Program-made: the position numbers and the translations under genes | DNA from: Emydura subglobosa | Taxonomy: Eukaryota > Chordata > Testudines > Chelidae | Reading direction: 5' to 3' | Assembly: GCA_007922225.1 (NCBI GenBank) | Contig: ML679989.1 | Span: 20,935,534-20,999,533 of the forward strand | Length of the DNA: 64,000 nt | The notes under the pieces: model-generated | The model's database searches: none | What the model saw: the letters and a program-made list of their open reading frames with translations, nothing else | Told to the model about the DNA's origin: nothing | In this document: piece after piece, positions 21,501-33,941 of the stretch | How the letters are laid out: each line of letters begins with the position of its first letter | Position numbering within the stretch: position 1 is the stretch's first letter

Positions 21501-24500
21501 GGAAGGAATCAGCAGGATAGAGGATGCAGAAAACCTTTGTAGCTATTTAGGCCATAGAGGAAAACTTAGATAATATGACTTCTTCCATTGGAACCAACCT
21601 GTCAGCAGTGGCACACAATGGGGCCTGCATTCATCAGTCAGCATAAAGCGTGCACACAAGACGAAATCCACCCTATACAGATGGCCAGCTCACGTTCTAT
21701 GCACCACTTCAGGCCCACCTGAGCTCCATGGAATGGGCTTTGGATGGCGCACAGGCCTGGCATGGCATGCTCTGTCGTGTGCCCATTGCAGCATGTGTTT
21801 ACTGATCGATGAGTGCCCATCCTAGGGTGTGTCATTGCCCCGATAAAAGGATTCTTTTCAGTTTACAATTTGTAATTCTCCATCTGTGTTAAGCCATGTA
21901 AACTGCTCCCCAGATTAGTCCTCTTTCTAACAGTACACTCATTTGTAATTGCTATTTGGAACTTTTGGTGGAGTCCCCTTCTCATAAACGTAGTTACAGT
22001 GAACCTCTGTTTCTAGTGGAGTCAGATAAAAGTCTCAAATTGCTTAACTGCATTTCATTTGGCTTTCAGTCTTGGAGAGCCTTGTCTGCAGTGAGCTTTT
22101 TGGTAAGATCTCCCACCATTGTGCTACATCAGCTCATCTCCACCAGAGGGAGTGTGCTATAGACCAACCACAGGCATGTTAACCCCTGTATGGCCTAGAC
22201 CTGCTCTGATCAGGGGTTAGATGAAACGGTGGTAAAATGCCAGCATCCAGGGTACTCTGGCCCTGGTTTTATTGCTAGCACGGTGGAAATGCACCTGGGC
22301 TAATACCATGCTTGGAATTTTAACAATGATCTCAAGGTAGGCACAATTTATAGAGAAACATCACTCCACTGGAGTGGGTTTCTGTGTGCACGCAGCACTT
22401 ATCAGCTCCCATGTAGGTGTCAAGTACAGCTTTCTGATGGGACTGGCAGCTCTCCCTCCTCCTCTGCTCTGGCTGAGCAGGAGAGAAGAGACGTGTCTTG
22501 GGCCCTGGATGGAGAAGTAGGGAGGAGTCTTGCAGTAGCTGCTTCCAATAGGAAACTAACCTATGGGGCAGGCTTCCAGCCCACTGCAGCCACCGGCACC
22601 CACTGGGGGGATGGGGTAGTTTGGTGGGCATGCTTTCTCTCAGTATGGTGCAACTCCACTTATAGTGAAGTTTCTGTGTGGAAAAGCAACCAGCCATCCA
22701 CCCATCCCACTGCCACCCAAGCGCTCCACTGTGCATAAGCAGGAGAGCCCACTGAATTCTGGCTCTCCCCCACCCCTTTCCAAGGACCTTTGAGCCACAT
22801 CCCCAGTAATCTGCAATCGCCCCAGCTTTGCCTTCAAGAGCCGCTGCTTCCCTGGGTGAGACTCTGGGAATGAATGAATTCTTCTGGCTGAGCTCAGTCT
22901 GGGCCTCCCCCTTGATTGTTTGGGGCTTGTTTGAACCCCTTCTGCCTGCAGCGATGCTTCTTGCGTGAGACGATGTGTACAGTACACGTGTATTTTGGTA
23001 GACAGTCTGCCTCCCTCCTGTTGTATGTCAGCGATGCATGTTCCCATTTGCTCCCACCTGCTCTGCTCCATGCAGCAGAAAGCAAGAGTGCTCTTAGAGC
23101 CTCTGTGGCCTCTCCAACGTAGCTGGCCAGTCATAGACTGCTGATGTGTCCCTAGAGATGCAGAGCAGCCACATCCACAGAGTCCTTGTCTTACCTCCAC
23201 CTAACTGTAACCGTGCACCACCACAGCAAGGCCCGTGTTGGGCCTGAACTCTTGTGTGGGTTTAATGGTTGGTCCAATACAAAGAGGCGTGTTGCAAAGT
23301 AATGAAGACCTTCTAGGACTATAACAGGAATGGCAAGTGGCAGGAGTTGCCAGGACTGTACATCAGAGGAAGTCCCTTCCCTTTCTGGATTACAAATCTC
23401 TTTATGTTGAGGCTGCTTGGTGAAATCTTCTCTAACTGACTCCCTTGCCAATCCCCTTTAAATTGCACTGGTGTAAATGGGAGAACCTTCTGACTTAATA
23501 TTGTCTGGGATCTATTCTGAATCAGTTTCCCATCAGTTAAACAAAACTTACCGGCTGCAAAGATCACTGAAAACAAATACAGATTGGCTGTAAACTAGAG
23601 TAGCGCATGCATGCGTGATCCCAGAAAAGGTCTATTCATTTTGTCCCCACCTTGCCTCTTAAAATAATTGTTTAAGTCTAGGAGTGTTTGTGATCAGAAG
23701 CCAAGTAGGCTTCATTAAACCCTGCTGGCTGGACTTGTTCTAGGAGACCTGGCCTGATGCAGCAAGAATCTGCTGGTGCCTAGGTTTATTCCACCCCCAA
23801 AGCATTAAACCAGGGAGCTGGCACAGTGGATGCCAGTGTGCCTACATTTATATGTGGGGGTCTGAATGATAGACACCACTGTATATGTATATAGCATGAG
23901 AGTTTTCCTCCAGCTGTTCTGTCCTGATTGCTGATGTTAGAAATCTGATTTCCAGAGAAATTTAATAAGCCGAGTCATTGTGGGCTCTGAGTTCTCAGTG
24001 ACATTAAATAGAAGTCAGAAATATGTGCAATATTTTTCCAAGGAGCAACATGCTCCACACACACCTTGTGTTTTTTCCCAAGGCCCTTTGTGAGCATGTG
24101 CTGCCCCTTTGCTTGGGGAAGCTGATGTCCCCCTGGATTACATAATACACTTGTCTTTTTACACACTGCATGGTAGTGCCCTTTCTTATTTCATGAGGAA
24201 GTGCAAGCCAAAGGTGCTCAGAAACCAGAGCACATGCAGTAATGGATCAGCCTGACTGCTGCTAGTTGTGTTGTGGCTCTTGGGAGTTTAATGTGTACAT
24301 GTGAGACTTAGAGACCATGGGCCTGATTTTGATCTCAGTTACACCATGTAAACCTGCTATGAAACCACTGGTGTGGGATCGGAGTTGGGGCCCCTGGGTA
24401 TAAAGGCTAGAGTACAATCGCTTACTGGTGCTGGCATGGTTTGGAATGGCGTGAGACACAACTGGAAGTTTTGATGCGGACATAAATTCTCTCCCCTGTA

Positions 24501-27500
24501 TCATATGTGACATAGTGAATTTAGAGGTGAGGGAGGGAGGAATGAAAACAATGGAAATTAAATTCACAGAACCCATGTGAAGGGAAATTAAATTGCATTT
24601 TTCCTTAAACATTTACTAAATGTCAGAGTTAATACAAGAGAATGATTGCTAATGCTAATATACGGCTTTAAAAATGTATTTAAAATTGACAAATGAAAGA
24701 AAAGATATTGGTAAAACGTCTATGGATCTCTTACCGTTGATAGTCATTTTGTTAGCCTTTCTTCCTTATGATCTCTATGGTGCAAAGTGGTGTTGTCTTT
24801 AACTGATCACAGTATTTGATTGGTCCTTCTGGAGTAAGGGCCCAGTCAATTGTCACTAAACTAATTGGAAGTCTCTCCATTAACTTCAGTGGGAGTTGTG
24901 TCTGGGTTTCAGTAATGTGAAAACTTTTGCATAGAACCTCGACCAGCTGATGGAGAGTTTGTTATTGTGTACAACTGTAGGGCCCTTTATGAGACTCACC
25001 AGTTGCTTCTGGAGTTCATATAGCAATAATGTGCCTGTATCGCCTCCACTCTTCCCACTCCCCAAGTGATAGAAATGGATTTTCGGCTTTTGAACGTAAC
25101 CTTTCGCCTACGGCTGTGCAAATCGATTTGTGAAGTTTCACTCATGTACCCAGCTCTCTCCCTAGGGGGAGAAGGTTCACTCTTATTACATGGATAGGCC
25201 TTCAGCAATTGGCTTTCAACAGGATCCTTCTGGCCTCTGGCTCCGGGGCAGAAAACCTGGATGGAGTTGGGATTCATAGATGGTTGACTAGAAGATAGGG
25301 GAGCTGTAGTTTGGACTCAAACGCAGACACAGAGGTGGAGTCCCCCTTTGAACACCCCGCTCACTCCTCCTCGAGGCAGAGCAGAGGGTTCACAGGAACA
25401 CCCACTAGTAGATGAATCCTTCACTTTGAGACGGCATAAAAATGTCCCAACTTAGTATAGTAGAGGAGGGCTTTTGGTGAGTGGGGAGAATTCCCCACAT
25501 GCAGCTACATAAGTAATTGTATGCATATACCACACAAACACACACACACATATCTGTGAACATTATACTGCATATCACATGGACCGTTCTGTAGCTGACA
25601 AAATAAAATGAGGATTTTTAAAGAAACCAAGGGACTTAGCTGCCCCAACTCCCACTGACATTCACTGGGAGTTGACCGAACCAACAATGCCTTGTGCTCC
25701 TCTGCTGTTTTTTAAACAAACTCTGTTCTCGGAGAAATGTGCTGCCTTCAGTTGTGATGTCAAGATACAGTCAGGGAAGTAAACAAAAAATCCCATCAAA
25801 GAGGGACACCATCAAAGTGCTTTTTAAATATATTTTCTTTTAAACATGGAATTGTGACACTGTTTTTTTGTAACTAATTATTTCCCTCCAAAACATGCAC
25901 TGGTTTGTTATCAGAGCTGCTAGCACAGCCTGGGTTGCTGGCTTTGATTTTCCTTAAAGAAAAAAGCCTCAAGCAATGATTGGAAAAAACATAGAGAATC
26001 ACAGATCTACAAAACACAGAAAGTGTAACTGTAACTCATGTCCTTTTGTATTTCTGTATATCTGTTAGGAATATGGTGGAGGTGGGCAAATTACCTTTAT
26101 CCAAATGGAAAGGAGAAAAAAAGAATTGTCAGCATTAATGAAAGCAACAAAATCTAAAATAGAACCATTTACTTGACAACGCCATGTAAGAGATCAACTG
26201 TGTAGGGCCCAATTCTGCATTGTGCTGAGTGCCCTTAACTCCCACAGTTGAGGGCGCTCAGCTTCTTGCAGAAGTCAAGCCTTTATCGAGAAGGCGTGTA
26301 TTTATCCAACTTCACATATGTTTCGGCCATTGTGTGGGCTCCTCAGAACAAAGTAGATGTCAGTAGTTAAGGATTTCATTTCAGCAGGCAGGCAGGCAGG
26401 CAATATGGTTGGGGGAGGAACAATCATTCCTTCCCATCCCATTTCAACTGGAAATTGCGGAGAGAGCCCCAAACTCTTCACCCCCAAATTTCCAAAAATG
26501 GCCACTGCTTTTGAGTGCCCAGCTTGAGACAGCTCAAGCGCCACAAGTTGGCTACCAAAGGTCCGAAGCACCCAGAATTAATGAAGGGTTTTGAAAGTGT
26601 GGGTCTTGCCTCTGTGGGGCATCCTAGCTTTGTTGCAAAGGACAGATCCTGGGTGTCTCAGCAGATCTGCCCTGCTGGCTCGAAGGCCAAAAGAAGAATT
26701 TTTCTGAGCACCCCCCTCCCAAAATCTTAAATGCCGTTTGCGACTGGCTACGCGAGCCTTCCTCCAGATGTGATTTGCTGTGCTGTGGGCTAGATATAGC
26801 ATATCCACTGGGTACGTTCCCATGTTTCTTTGAGATGATTTGCTGCTTTGTGTAGGATACCCATGTTTCATTCAAATACATGAAAGTTTATAGGTTTTAA
26901 GATGTGATTTAATAAAAAGACATTTTGAGGAAAGCAACAGAAAAGTTTTTTTCTTTTCATATCATCTCTCTCTCTGTTTCGGGTCACCACCACCACTACC
27001 ACCAAGTGCTGCTTGACAAATCTGCTCTTTGGTGCTCAGGAGGGTATAAAGACTTAATAGGCAAAGAAGTACTGAAGCAGAAAAGCAGGGCTTTTACAGA
27101 GCAGAAGACAAGCCAGACTGCTGTGTCCCAGGGGCTGGAGCGGTTGTGCCACAGCATTAAATGATCTATAGAGAAAACAGCACTGATCCTTTACCAACCA
27201 CATAGCCATGTGAAAGGTAAGTTATGACAGCCCTTATGGCTGTCCTGGTGGAAATGCACAACAGCTCCATGCACAAGGGGTGATTCTCTTCAAAACCAAA
27301 GTACCTAGCTGCATATTCCTGACATCTTTTGAGATTTCAGCCAAAGGAGACTGTTCACTGTCTTTGTCCCAAGGTATTTGTGGTGATGGGTCCCTCTTTA
27401 GAAGCCTCCAGAGCCCTCCTGCTTTAATTCCCTGCCTCTTCACCACCATGTCTCTAGTCAAGGAGACTTGTCTCTCCAAAACCAACAATTCAAACTCCAC

Positions 27501-28540
27501 TCACTTGTCAGTGCTCTCTGAACAGCATCACTGGTCCCTGATAGCCTCTGTAGTCTGATCTATAGATTATATATTGATTATATTGATTACTTAAGAATCC
27601 CGTTACCACTTCGCAGGTAGACAGGTTCTTCTCCCAATATCAGGCCCAGTATTATTCAAATTATATAGTTGGCAACCCCAATGTGCACAGTTGGAACCTC
27701 CCACTATAGGAACTTTCCTCTATTTACCAATAATTGCTTGATATATTGACCACAGTCACAAACACCCCAACTCAGCAAGGCAGATGGAGATAATGCAGAA
27801 TGTACCTCTGAACGTCCCTTGCAGAACAACCTGAAAAGTTAGCCATCGTCGTCTTCATCACTATCACTTTCCTCCTCATCACCAGCGGCCATCATTCTGG
27901 CACCTCCCAAGGGCTACATCTCTTGCTTACTGCCCACAGGCTGGGATGCCACTTTTATAATATGCTACACTGACGCTACCATGTCTAATGCATATTCAAT
28001 AGGGGTTTCTTCCCTTTTCTTATTTGTATTTCCTCACCTTACTAATGTTCAGGTGTCCATTTTCCAAAGGTTAATATATTCAAGATCTCCACTTATTATC
28101 AGATTCGTCAGTTTGTTGCCATGGCACTCTTGTGATTGGATGCTCTTTCCAAAATTTTCCAAAAACTAGTGTTAGCGCAAGTTTCCGTAGTTGGCTGATG
28201 TCATTATGAGCAAAGTGCCCCTCACACTCCATTTCCAGTTTCCCCAAAAGCAGGGGTTACCGTTGGGCCATTTAGCTGAGCTGAAGTTCCTAGGCCTCAG
28301 GCCTTATGCTAACTGCTCAAGCTAATGACTTACAGGATACAGGCCTGTAGGTTCCTACCTTAAACGACGTAGACGGATTCTGTTGATACCTTCCTTCTGG
28401 CCATGCTACAATGTGTCTACTTTAAATCTATCATAGCTGCCACTGTACTGATACTCCTTTTCAGAGTAATAGGCCATTGGTGAAATTTTCCATGTTGATT
28501 GATATGCTACCAGAGGAGGCACATTGATGCGTTCTCAGTA
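21501..28540. other. Intergenic DNA with few recognisable features
   Basis: No supported gene. Old repeat cores with a GGGAGTT-type motif occur near 24830-24915, 25640-25675 and 26205-26275. A short GGCA tetramer array lies at about 26385-26402. A plus-strand AATAAA is at 25602-25607, with no transcript evidence. Confidence 0.4.
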
Positions 28541-29100
28541 GACTGAGTGTCTGTGACACGCTGTACCCCATGTACACCCTTACGGTGTGGTTTGTGTATC
28601 ATTCATGTTCACCCTTACTGTGTAACTGTGTATTGTCTGATGCAAAGTATGCCATGTAAGGTGTTTTTGAAATGCTCATGACACACTGAACATTATTGTT
28701 AGGGTAGCATGTTTCCTGCAATGTCGTACATATGTACAGATATGAAACTCTGCTGTGTCATATCCCCAAAGGTGTGTCTCACATGGTTTGAATAGATGCA
28801 GATGAACACAAAGCTGTGTTTCCACACCCCGCAGAGGCATGCATACAGGAACAATGGACCTGCCTAAGCACCTGTGAGCGCTTTGGCCAAGTGGAAGAGA
28901 TCATGCCCATTGCCGAACAGGGCTGATCACCTGACCCCGGGGGGGGGGTGTTAAAAGCTGAGGTGTCTTTGTCTGTTGGCTCTTCCCTGGAATCCATCTT
29001 CTAAGCAACACCAAAGACTGAGAATCTACCCACAGGGAAGGGAGGGGCTGGTCGCAAGGGGCATCACAACCAGCCCGTGTGGTAAACTGAATACAGACTG
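28541..29100. repeat. LTR-like repeat, unassigned
   Basis: A roughly 560-bp segment with motifs seen in sauropsid ERV LTRs ('GCAAAGTATGCCATGTAAGG', 'AAGGTGTGTCTCACATGG', a GGGGGGGGG run near 28938). No terminal TG/CA or TSD could be fixed. Nature inferred only. Confidence 0.3.
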
Positions 29101-29640
29101 GCATATTAATCTTAGGTTAATTCTTTTAGTTAATTGTGATTAACTCCTTGACTTATTAATAATATGACTTAGATTCACTTAAAATCTTGCTGTAGTCAAT
29201 TACATTATAAGACAATGTAGCTGTTTGCTCAATGAATCTGGGTTCTGACAAATAATTGACCACATTCCCTGACAAACTCCAAATCAAAATTTTATATATA
29301 TATAATTTGTTCATTGACAAACATGCCTATAGTCATGACTGACTTTTGCAAAGATGGACACCACCATTGGTGTTTTATAGCAACACACCTATGGTAGTTA
29401 AACCCTCATTCTAATATTGAAATAAACACAAAAAAATTGTTTTCCTATTAATATTTTTTTACTCACAACTTTTTGCACAAAATATTGTTGTTGCAACAAA
29501 AGCTCCTCAAAAGTAAAAAGAAAACTATGATCTAGTCACGTGACATAAAACATATAACCACTAAACAAGTAATCCCCACGTATCACCCATGCCTCAAACA
29601 TTGCCTCTTAGAGCGGGTCCAGAAACCGAAGGGTTGAAAT
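29101..29640. other. AT-rich spacer
   Basis: AT-rich DNA with a TATATATATA run near 29295. No feature recognised. Confidence 0.4.
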
Positions 29641-29650
29641 TATTAATTGT

Positions 29651-30762
29651 CATAGAATCATAGAATATTAGGGTTGGAAGGGACCTCAGGAGGTCATCTA
29701 GTCCAACCCCCTGCTCAAAGCAGGACTAACCTCAGCTATATCATCCCAACCAGGGCTTTGTCAAGCCTCAGCTTAAAAACCTCTAAGGATGGAGATTCCA
29801 CCACCTCCCTAGGTAACCCATTCCAGTGCTTCACCACCCTCCTAGTCAAAAACTTTTTCCTAATGTCCAACCTAGACCTCCTGCCCTGCAACTTGAGACC
29901 GTTGCTCCTTGTTCTGTCATCTGCCACCACCGAGAACAGTCTAGCCCCATCCTCCCTGGAACCCCCTTTCAGGTAGTTAAAGGCCGCTATCAAATCTCCC
30001 CTCATTCTTCTCTTTTGCAGACTAAACAAGCCCAGTTCCCTCAGCCTCTCCTCATAAGTCCTGTGCTCCAGCCCCCTAATCATTTTAGTTGCCCTCTGCT
30101 GCACTCTCTCTAACTTGTCCACATCCTTTTTGTAGTGGGGGGCCCAAAACTGGACACAATATTCTAAATGCGGCCTCACCAATGCCGAATAGAGGGGAAT
30201 AATCACTTCCCGTGACCTGCTGGCAATGCCCCTCCTAATGCATCCCAATATGCCATTAGCCTTCTTGACAACCAGGGCACACTGCTGACTCATATCCAGC
30301 TTTTTATCCACTGTTACCCCCAGGTCCTTTTCTGCAGAGCTGCTGCCCAGCTCGTCGGTCCCCAGTCTATAGCTGTGCATGGGATTCTTCCTTCCTAAGT
30401 GGAGGACTCTGCACTTGTCCTTGTTGAACCTCATTAGGTTTCTTTTGGCCCAATCCTCCAGTTTGTTTAGGTCACTCTGTATCCTATCCCTACCTTCCAG
30501 GGTATCTACCACTCCCCCCAGCTTAGTGTCATCCGCAAACTTGCTGAAGGTACAATCTACCCCATCCTCCAGATCATTAATAAAGATGTTGAACAAAACC
30601 GGCCCCAGGACCGACCCCTGGGGAACTCCGCTTGTGACCGGTTGCCAGCTAGACATGGAGCCATTGATCACTACTCGTTGAGCCCTATGCTCTAGCCAGT
30701 TCTCTATCCATTTTATAGTCCATTCATCTAACCCATACTTCTTTAACTTGCTGATAAGAATA
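29651..30762 (-). mobile_element. CR1 LINE, 3' 1.1 kb with open ORF2 C-terminus
   Basis: The plus strand starts with CATAGAATCATAGAATATTA, the reverse of a CR1 3' terminal repeat. The minus strand keeps one uninterrupted frame for the C-terminal part of the ORF2 reverse transcriptase. It starts at [14 protein letters not shown] and includes [13 protein letters not shown], the FADD polymerase motif in [13 protein letters not shown], and the conserved tail ([32 protein letters not shown]). The frame reads on beyond the element to 30908, but residues upstream of ILISK are chance read-through of flanking DNA. The CR1 is 5'-truncated and so immobile, yet lightly mutated, so a recent insertion. CR1 targets its own RNA for reverse transcription at a nicked site. 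Confidence 0.9.
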
Positions 30763-31617
30763 CAATGAATTAAGGCAAAGTATCCTGATTGAACCAATCT
30801 CAGCTGTAGGGAAGATGATTGCAGAACAAGTCCACACAGAGGGCAAGCACAGAATAAGGGATTGATCTTTGCGGGCCTCCCACTATACCTGATTAAAGAA
30901 TAACCCACTACTCAATAAATGGAAAAGGAAAGCAAATGTTTTTCAGGAAAGCATAGAGAGGTGGCTAGACACCTGTTATTGCGGAGAGATTCTCAAGGCA
31001 CATAAAACTGCCGCTGTGTGAATTGCCAGGAGTAAATCATGACTGGAATTGTACATCCTGTGGTTATTAACATTTAAGTTCAAATACACATACCTCTCCC
31101 AGCAAGTAAAAGACTAGGGACATGATAACAATGGGAAGGAGGCTTTCAGGCCATCATCACATGGCATGATTACCAAGCACCTCTAGGGTGTTCACTTTAT
31201 CACAAATATTAATCATCTTGAGTGAGCTCAATTAAGAGCTGCGATTATAGGCTGCAGAACCGCTGAAAAAAACTAGTAAACACACACACACACACACACA
31301 CACACAGGAAGAGAGAAAGTGGTTTATCACAAATGAGAGGCAATAGCTCTTTCTTGCAAGACTTTCAATATTTCTATTACATATTACAACTCCTGCAACA
31401 ATGGACTTGGTGTTAACTGCTCCCATGCCACAGGAGAAAGTAGAGCCAACTTCTCCAAATCATTCCGTCAAGAGGCCTCACGTAGACTTGAGGGGATCAT
31501 CTCTAGGCAGGAAAGGGTCATTTTTTTCCTCCACAGACCATTCAATACCTGGATTCTCAGCAAAGGTACTAACCAGGGTTTTGTGGGGATGTTGTGATAT
31601 CAAGCTTGCTAGGAAGC
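30763..31617. other. Spacer with a (CA)n microsatellite
   Basis: Contains a CA dinucleotide run of about 14 units near 31278-31307. Otherwise nothing recognised. Confidence 0.5.
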
Positions 31618-31623
31618 TGCAGT

Positions 31624-32163
31624 TCGTCTTCAAGTAGTGTCTCTGTGGGTGCTCCACTAGGTGTGTCTGCGCCCCCATGCCGCTGATCAGAGATTTTTCA
31701 GTAGCAGTCTGTACCATCGGCACATGCATTGCTCCTACCAGCCATGAGGCTAGCAGCACGTGGGCATTCCCTCCTCACTTCCTGCTCAACTGCCCCGGCC
31801 AGAGATGGAGCTAATAGCTGTCTGTTTATGGAGAGTTCATGCTTTTGGAATTGCTAAGTTTGGCTTCTCTGATGACTCCTTTCTTTGTTCGTTTGCATTT
31901 ACTTTGGCCGTGTCTAAAGAAAGCAAGAAAGAAACGACAGAGAAGGACTCGGTCCTCCAACACCCCGGAGGGGGAGGAGCAACCCCCCAGACAAAGGTAT
32001 ACCCAGCTCCCCTGTCTTGAAAAAATGCATCAGTTGTCAGGAACCGATCCCGGTCACTGACAGACAGTCGCAGTGCGTTCGTTGCCTGGGGGAGAAGCAC
32101 ATGCCACAGACGTGTGGATTGTGTGAGCAATTAAAGCCAGGTCATGGCAAGACCAGGAGCTGA
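31624..32163 (+). mobile_element. 5' fragment of a DIRS-like retrotransposon with ORF1 remnant
   Basis: Starts with a DIRS-type terminal sequence ('TCAAGTAGTGTCTCTGTGGG', 'TGCTCCACTAGG') comparable in layout to the left end of the larger element at 36110. At 32026-32163 a frame encodes a cysteine cluster (CISC, CVRC and CGLC pairs) like the zinc-binding ORF1 start of DIRS elements, closed by a TGA. Only the first 540 bp survive, so it is a dead fragment. Confidence 0.6.
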
Positions 32164-32440
32164 GTCCGAAACTCCTACTTAGTCAGTCAGCCCTTCAACC
32201 ACCAGAGCCACTACAAGTGCCCTCTGCATAACCCTTGGCTTCGAGGGGAGCTAAAGCCAGGCAAATGCCTGCAAGCCACTCATGAAAGGCCTCTAAGAAA
32301 AGGTCAGTGGGTCCCCATGGCGTGCCCAGGCTGAGCCAAAAACACCCTCCAGCTCAATCAACTACAGCGGTATCAATGGCACAGCTCAAAGACCCATCGT
32401 ACTGCACGGGTGCGTCACTTCTTCATCTACAGACTCCCGG

Positions 32441-32587
32441 GTATATGGACTGTATTGTGGCAGTAAAACGTGGGTGCTGAGGAAGGCTGAAGAGCGGTGG
32501 AGTGACATTTTCGATTCTTGGTGTCTTTGCCAGCTGCTCCATATCAAGCGGCAGGACAAGATCTGCAATGAGAATATTTGTAGCTGA
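32441..32587 (+). pseudogene. Non-LTR reverse transcriptase C-terminal fragment
   Basis: The frame reads VYGLYCGSKTWVLRKAEERW, then a stretch ending LLHIKRQDKICNENI before TGA. The pattern (L)YG-(S/C)-(E/K)TW...R...L.I.(W/R)QDK..NE is the conserved end of many LINE reverse transcriptases and is clearly distinct from CR1 in this window. Only about 48 residues survive. The clade is not determined. Confidence 0.55.
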
Positions 32588-32659
32588 ACCCAGCACCTGC
32601 CTCCATCAGCACTGGTTTGGTTACAGCAGCTTTCTTGGGGTGCACGTATTATTAGGATG

Positions 32660-32760
32660 ACAAGGCGGGCGAGGTAATATCTTTTATTGGACCAACTTCT
32701 GTTGCCAACAGAAACAAACTTTGGAGCTACGCGGCGCTCGTCTTAGCAGAATGGAAGACA
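32660..32760. repeat. Short dispersed repeat
   Basis: 'GAGGTAATATCTTTTATTGG' followed by 'ACCAACTTCTGTTGCCAAC' and an AGCT-rich end is a widely dispersed sauropsid sequence. Family not assigned. Confidence 0.4.
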
Positions 32761-32865
32761 AACGCATCACAAAGTGTGCTGTGATGTCACTACACAGCTG
32801 GTGAGCATGTCATCACCAAAAGCTTCAAGGGCGTGATAAGATTGCCAGTGACACACAGAAAGGGC

Positions 32866-33941
32866 GAGATTCACAAAGATACTTATTAAGGCGCCTAAAA
32901 GAGTCACTGGAATTCACAAACCTGCGTTAGGTACTCAGGCTTCCTTTAGAACGAATGGAAAGAGAGAGGACCCTAGCAACAGGATTCACAACAGCATGCC
33001 AGGTGGCTGTCTGACTAAGCTAGCCCATGGAGGTGACCTAAGGTGTTTCTTGCAAGGAGGTATTCCCTCATCATGTTTATCCCTGTGGTTAGGGTACTCA
33101 CCTGGGATATGGGAGACCGGGAGTTAACTTCTCTTCAGCTAGAAGGGGACTATTTGAAGAGGGATCTGCAGCTCGCAAGGGCGTGCTCTAACCACTGAGC
33201 TATGGAATATGCTGATGTGGGCTCTCTCAGTCCCGCCCATTGAAGCTGTTCCACTGTGTAGAAATAATTAAAGAGTCACTGATGTAGGGGAGTGGATCCT
33301 GGGTCTCACACATCCTGGGTGAGTGCACCAGGCGACCGAGTCATCCTCATGCACACACACACACTCTCCCTCCTCCCACCCCTATGACTAATTATTTAAT
33401 CCAAAGTAGAACATCTTCCACAGGAGAGATTGAGGGAACCCTGTGTCCGAATATCCAAGAGCTCCGTAGTTAGGACATGCTCCTAAGAGGGACCGATCCC
33501 TGCTCATGTCTAGCCTCCTCCGCAGGCAGAGGGGTAACGTAACCTGGGGTGTACCTCTCTCCTGGCTAGGGCCCCAATCACTGGGTTAAACATGCTGAGA
33601 GAGGTTCTCTCCTATCCCCTCCCCGCAGCCGGGTGGAATCAGGTGTGCTCAGAATGTGCTCTAGGCCAGTGAGATGGAGCCTGTCTTCCCCCAGTTTGTG
33701 AATCTCGCGCTGGGCCTTTGGCATCTGAATACCTAGCGTGAGGCTGCAGGGCACATGCCCAGACACTCTCGGCAGCTAGAGAATTTTTACTGCAAAAACT
33801 TAGGTGCTGAATGAGTTTAGGCCCCTACAGGACTCAGCTGCAGCGGAGTGGGGGTTTTGTGAATGCTAGTGGTGCCTAACTCTGGGGCTTAGGCCCCCAT
33901 AAGCGGTAGTTGGGCTCCTAAATTCTTTCGTGAATCTAGAC
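32866..33941. mobile_element. Non-autonomous DNA transposon with inverted ends
   Basis: The left end GAGATTCACAAAGATACTTA is an imperfect inverted match to the right end, whose reverse complement begins TAGATTCACGAAAGAATTTA. The interior carries the repeated 'GGCGCCTAA'/'TTAGGCCCC' motifs of this family and no transposase. Two internal stretches with tRNA-like text, 'GTGGTTAGGGTACTCACCTG' and, in reverse, 'GTGCTCTAACCACTGAGC', suggest a SINE or fold-back inside it. The TSD could not be fixed. Confidence 0.45.

Noticed and set aside
22640..23200. 186-residue minus-strand frame
   Set aside because: No family resemblance, no promoter or splice signals, and biased by local GC content.
27842..27895. 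Minus-strand acidic tail-like peptide (DEEESDSDEDDDG then stop)
   Set aside because: It looks like the acidic C-terminus of a nuclear protein, but nothing upstream on the minus strand extends it and no poly(A) tail or exon boundary supports a processed pseudogene.
30763..30908. N-terminal extension of the 390-residue CR1 frame
   Set aside because: Residues before ILISKLKK do not resemble CR1. The element is truncated there and the rest is chance read-through.
31278..31307. CACACA array considered as a CRISPR-like or functional repeat
   Set aside because: A simple dinucleotide microsatellite. There are no spaced repeats of 25-40 nt anywhere in the window.
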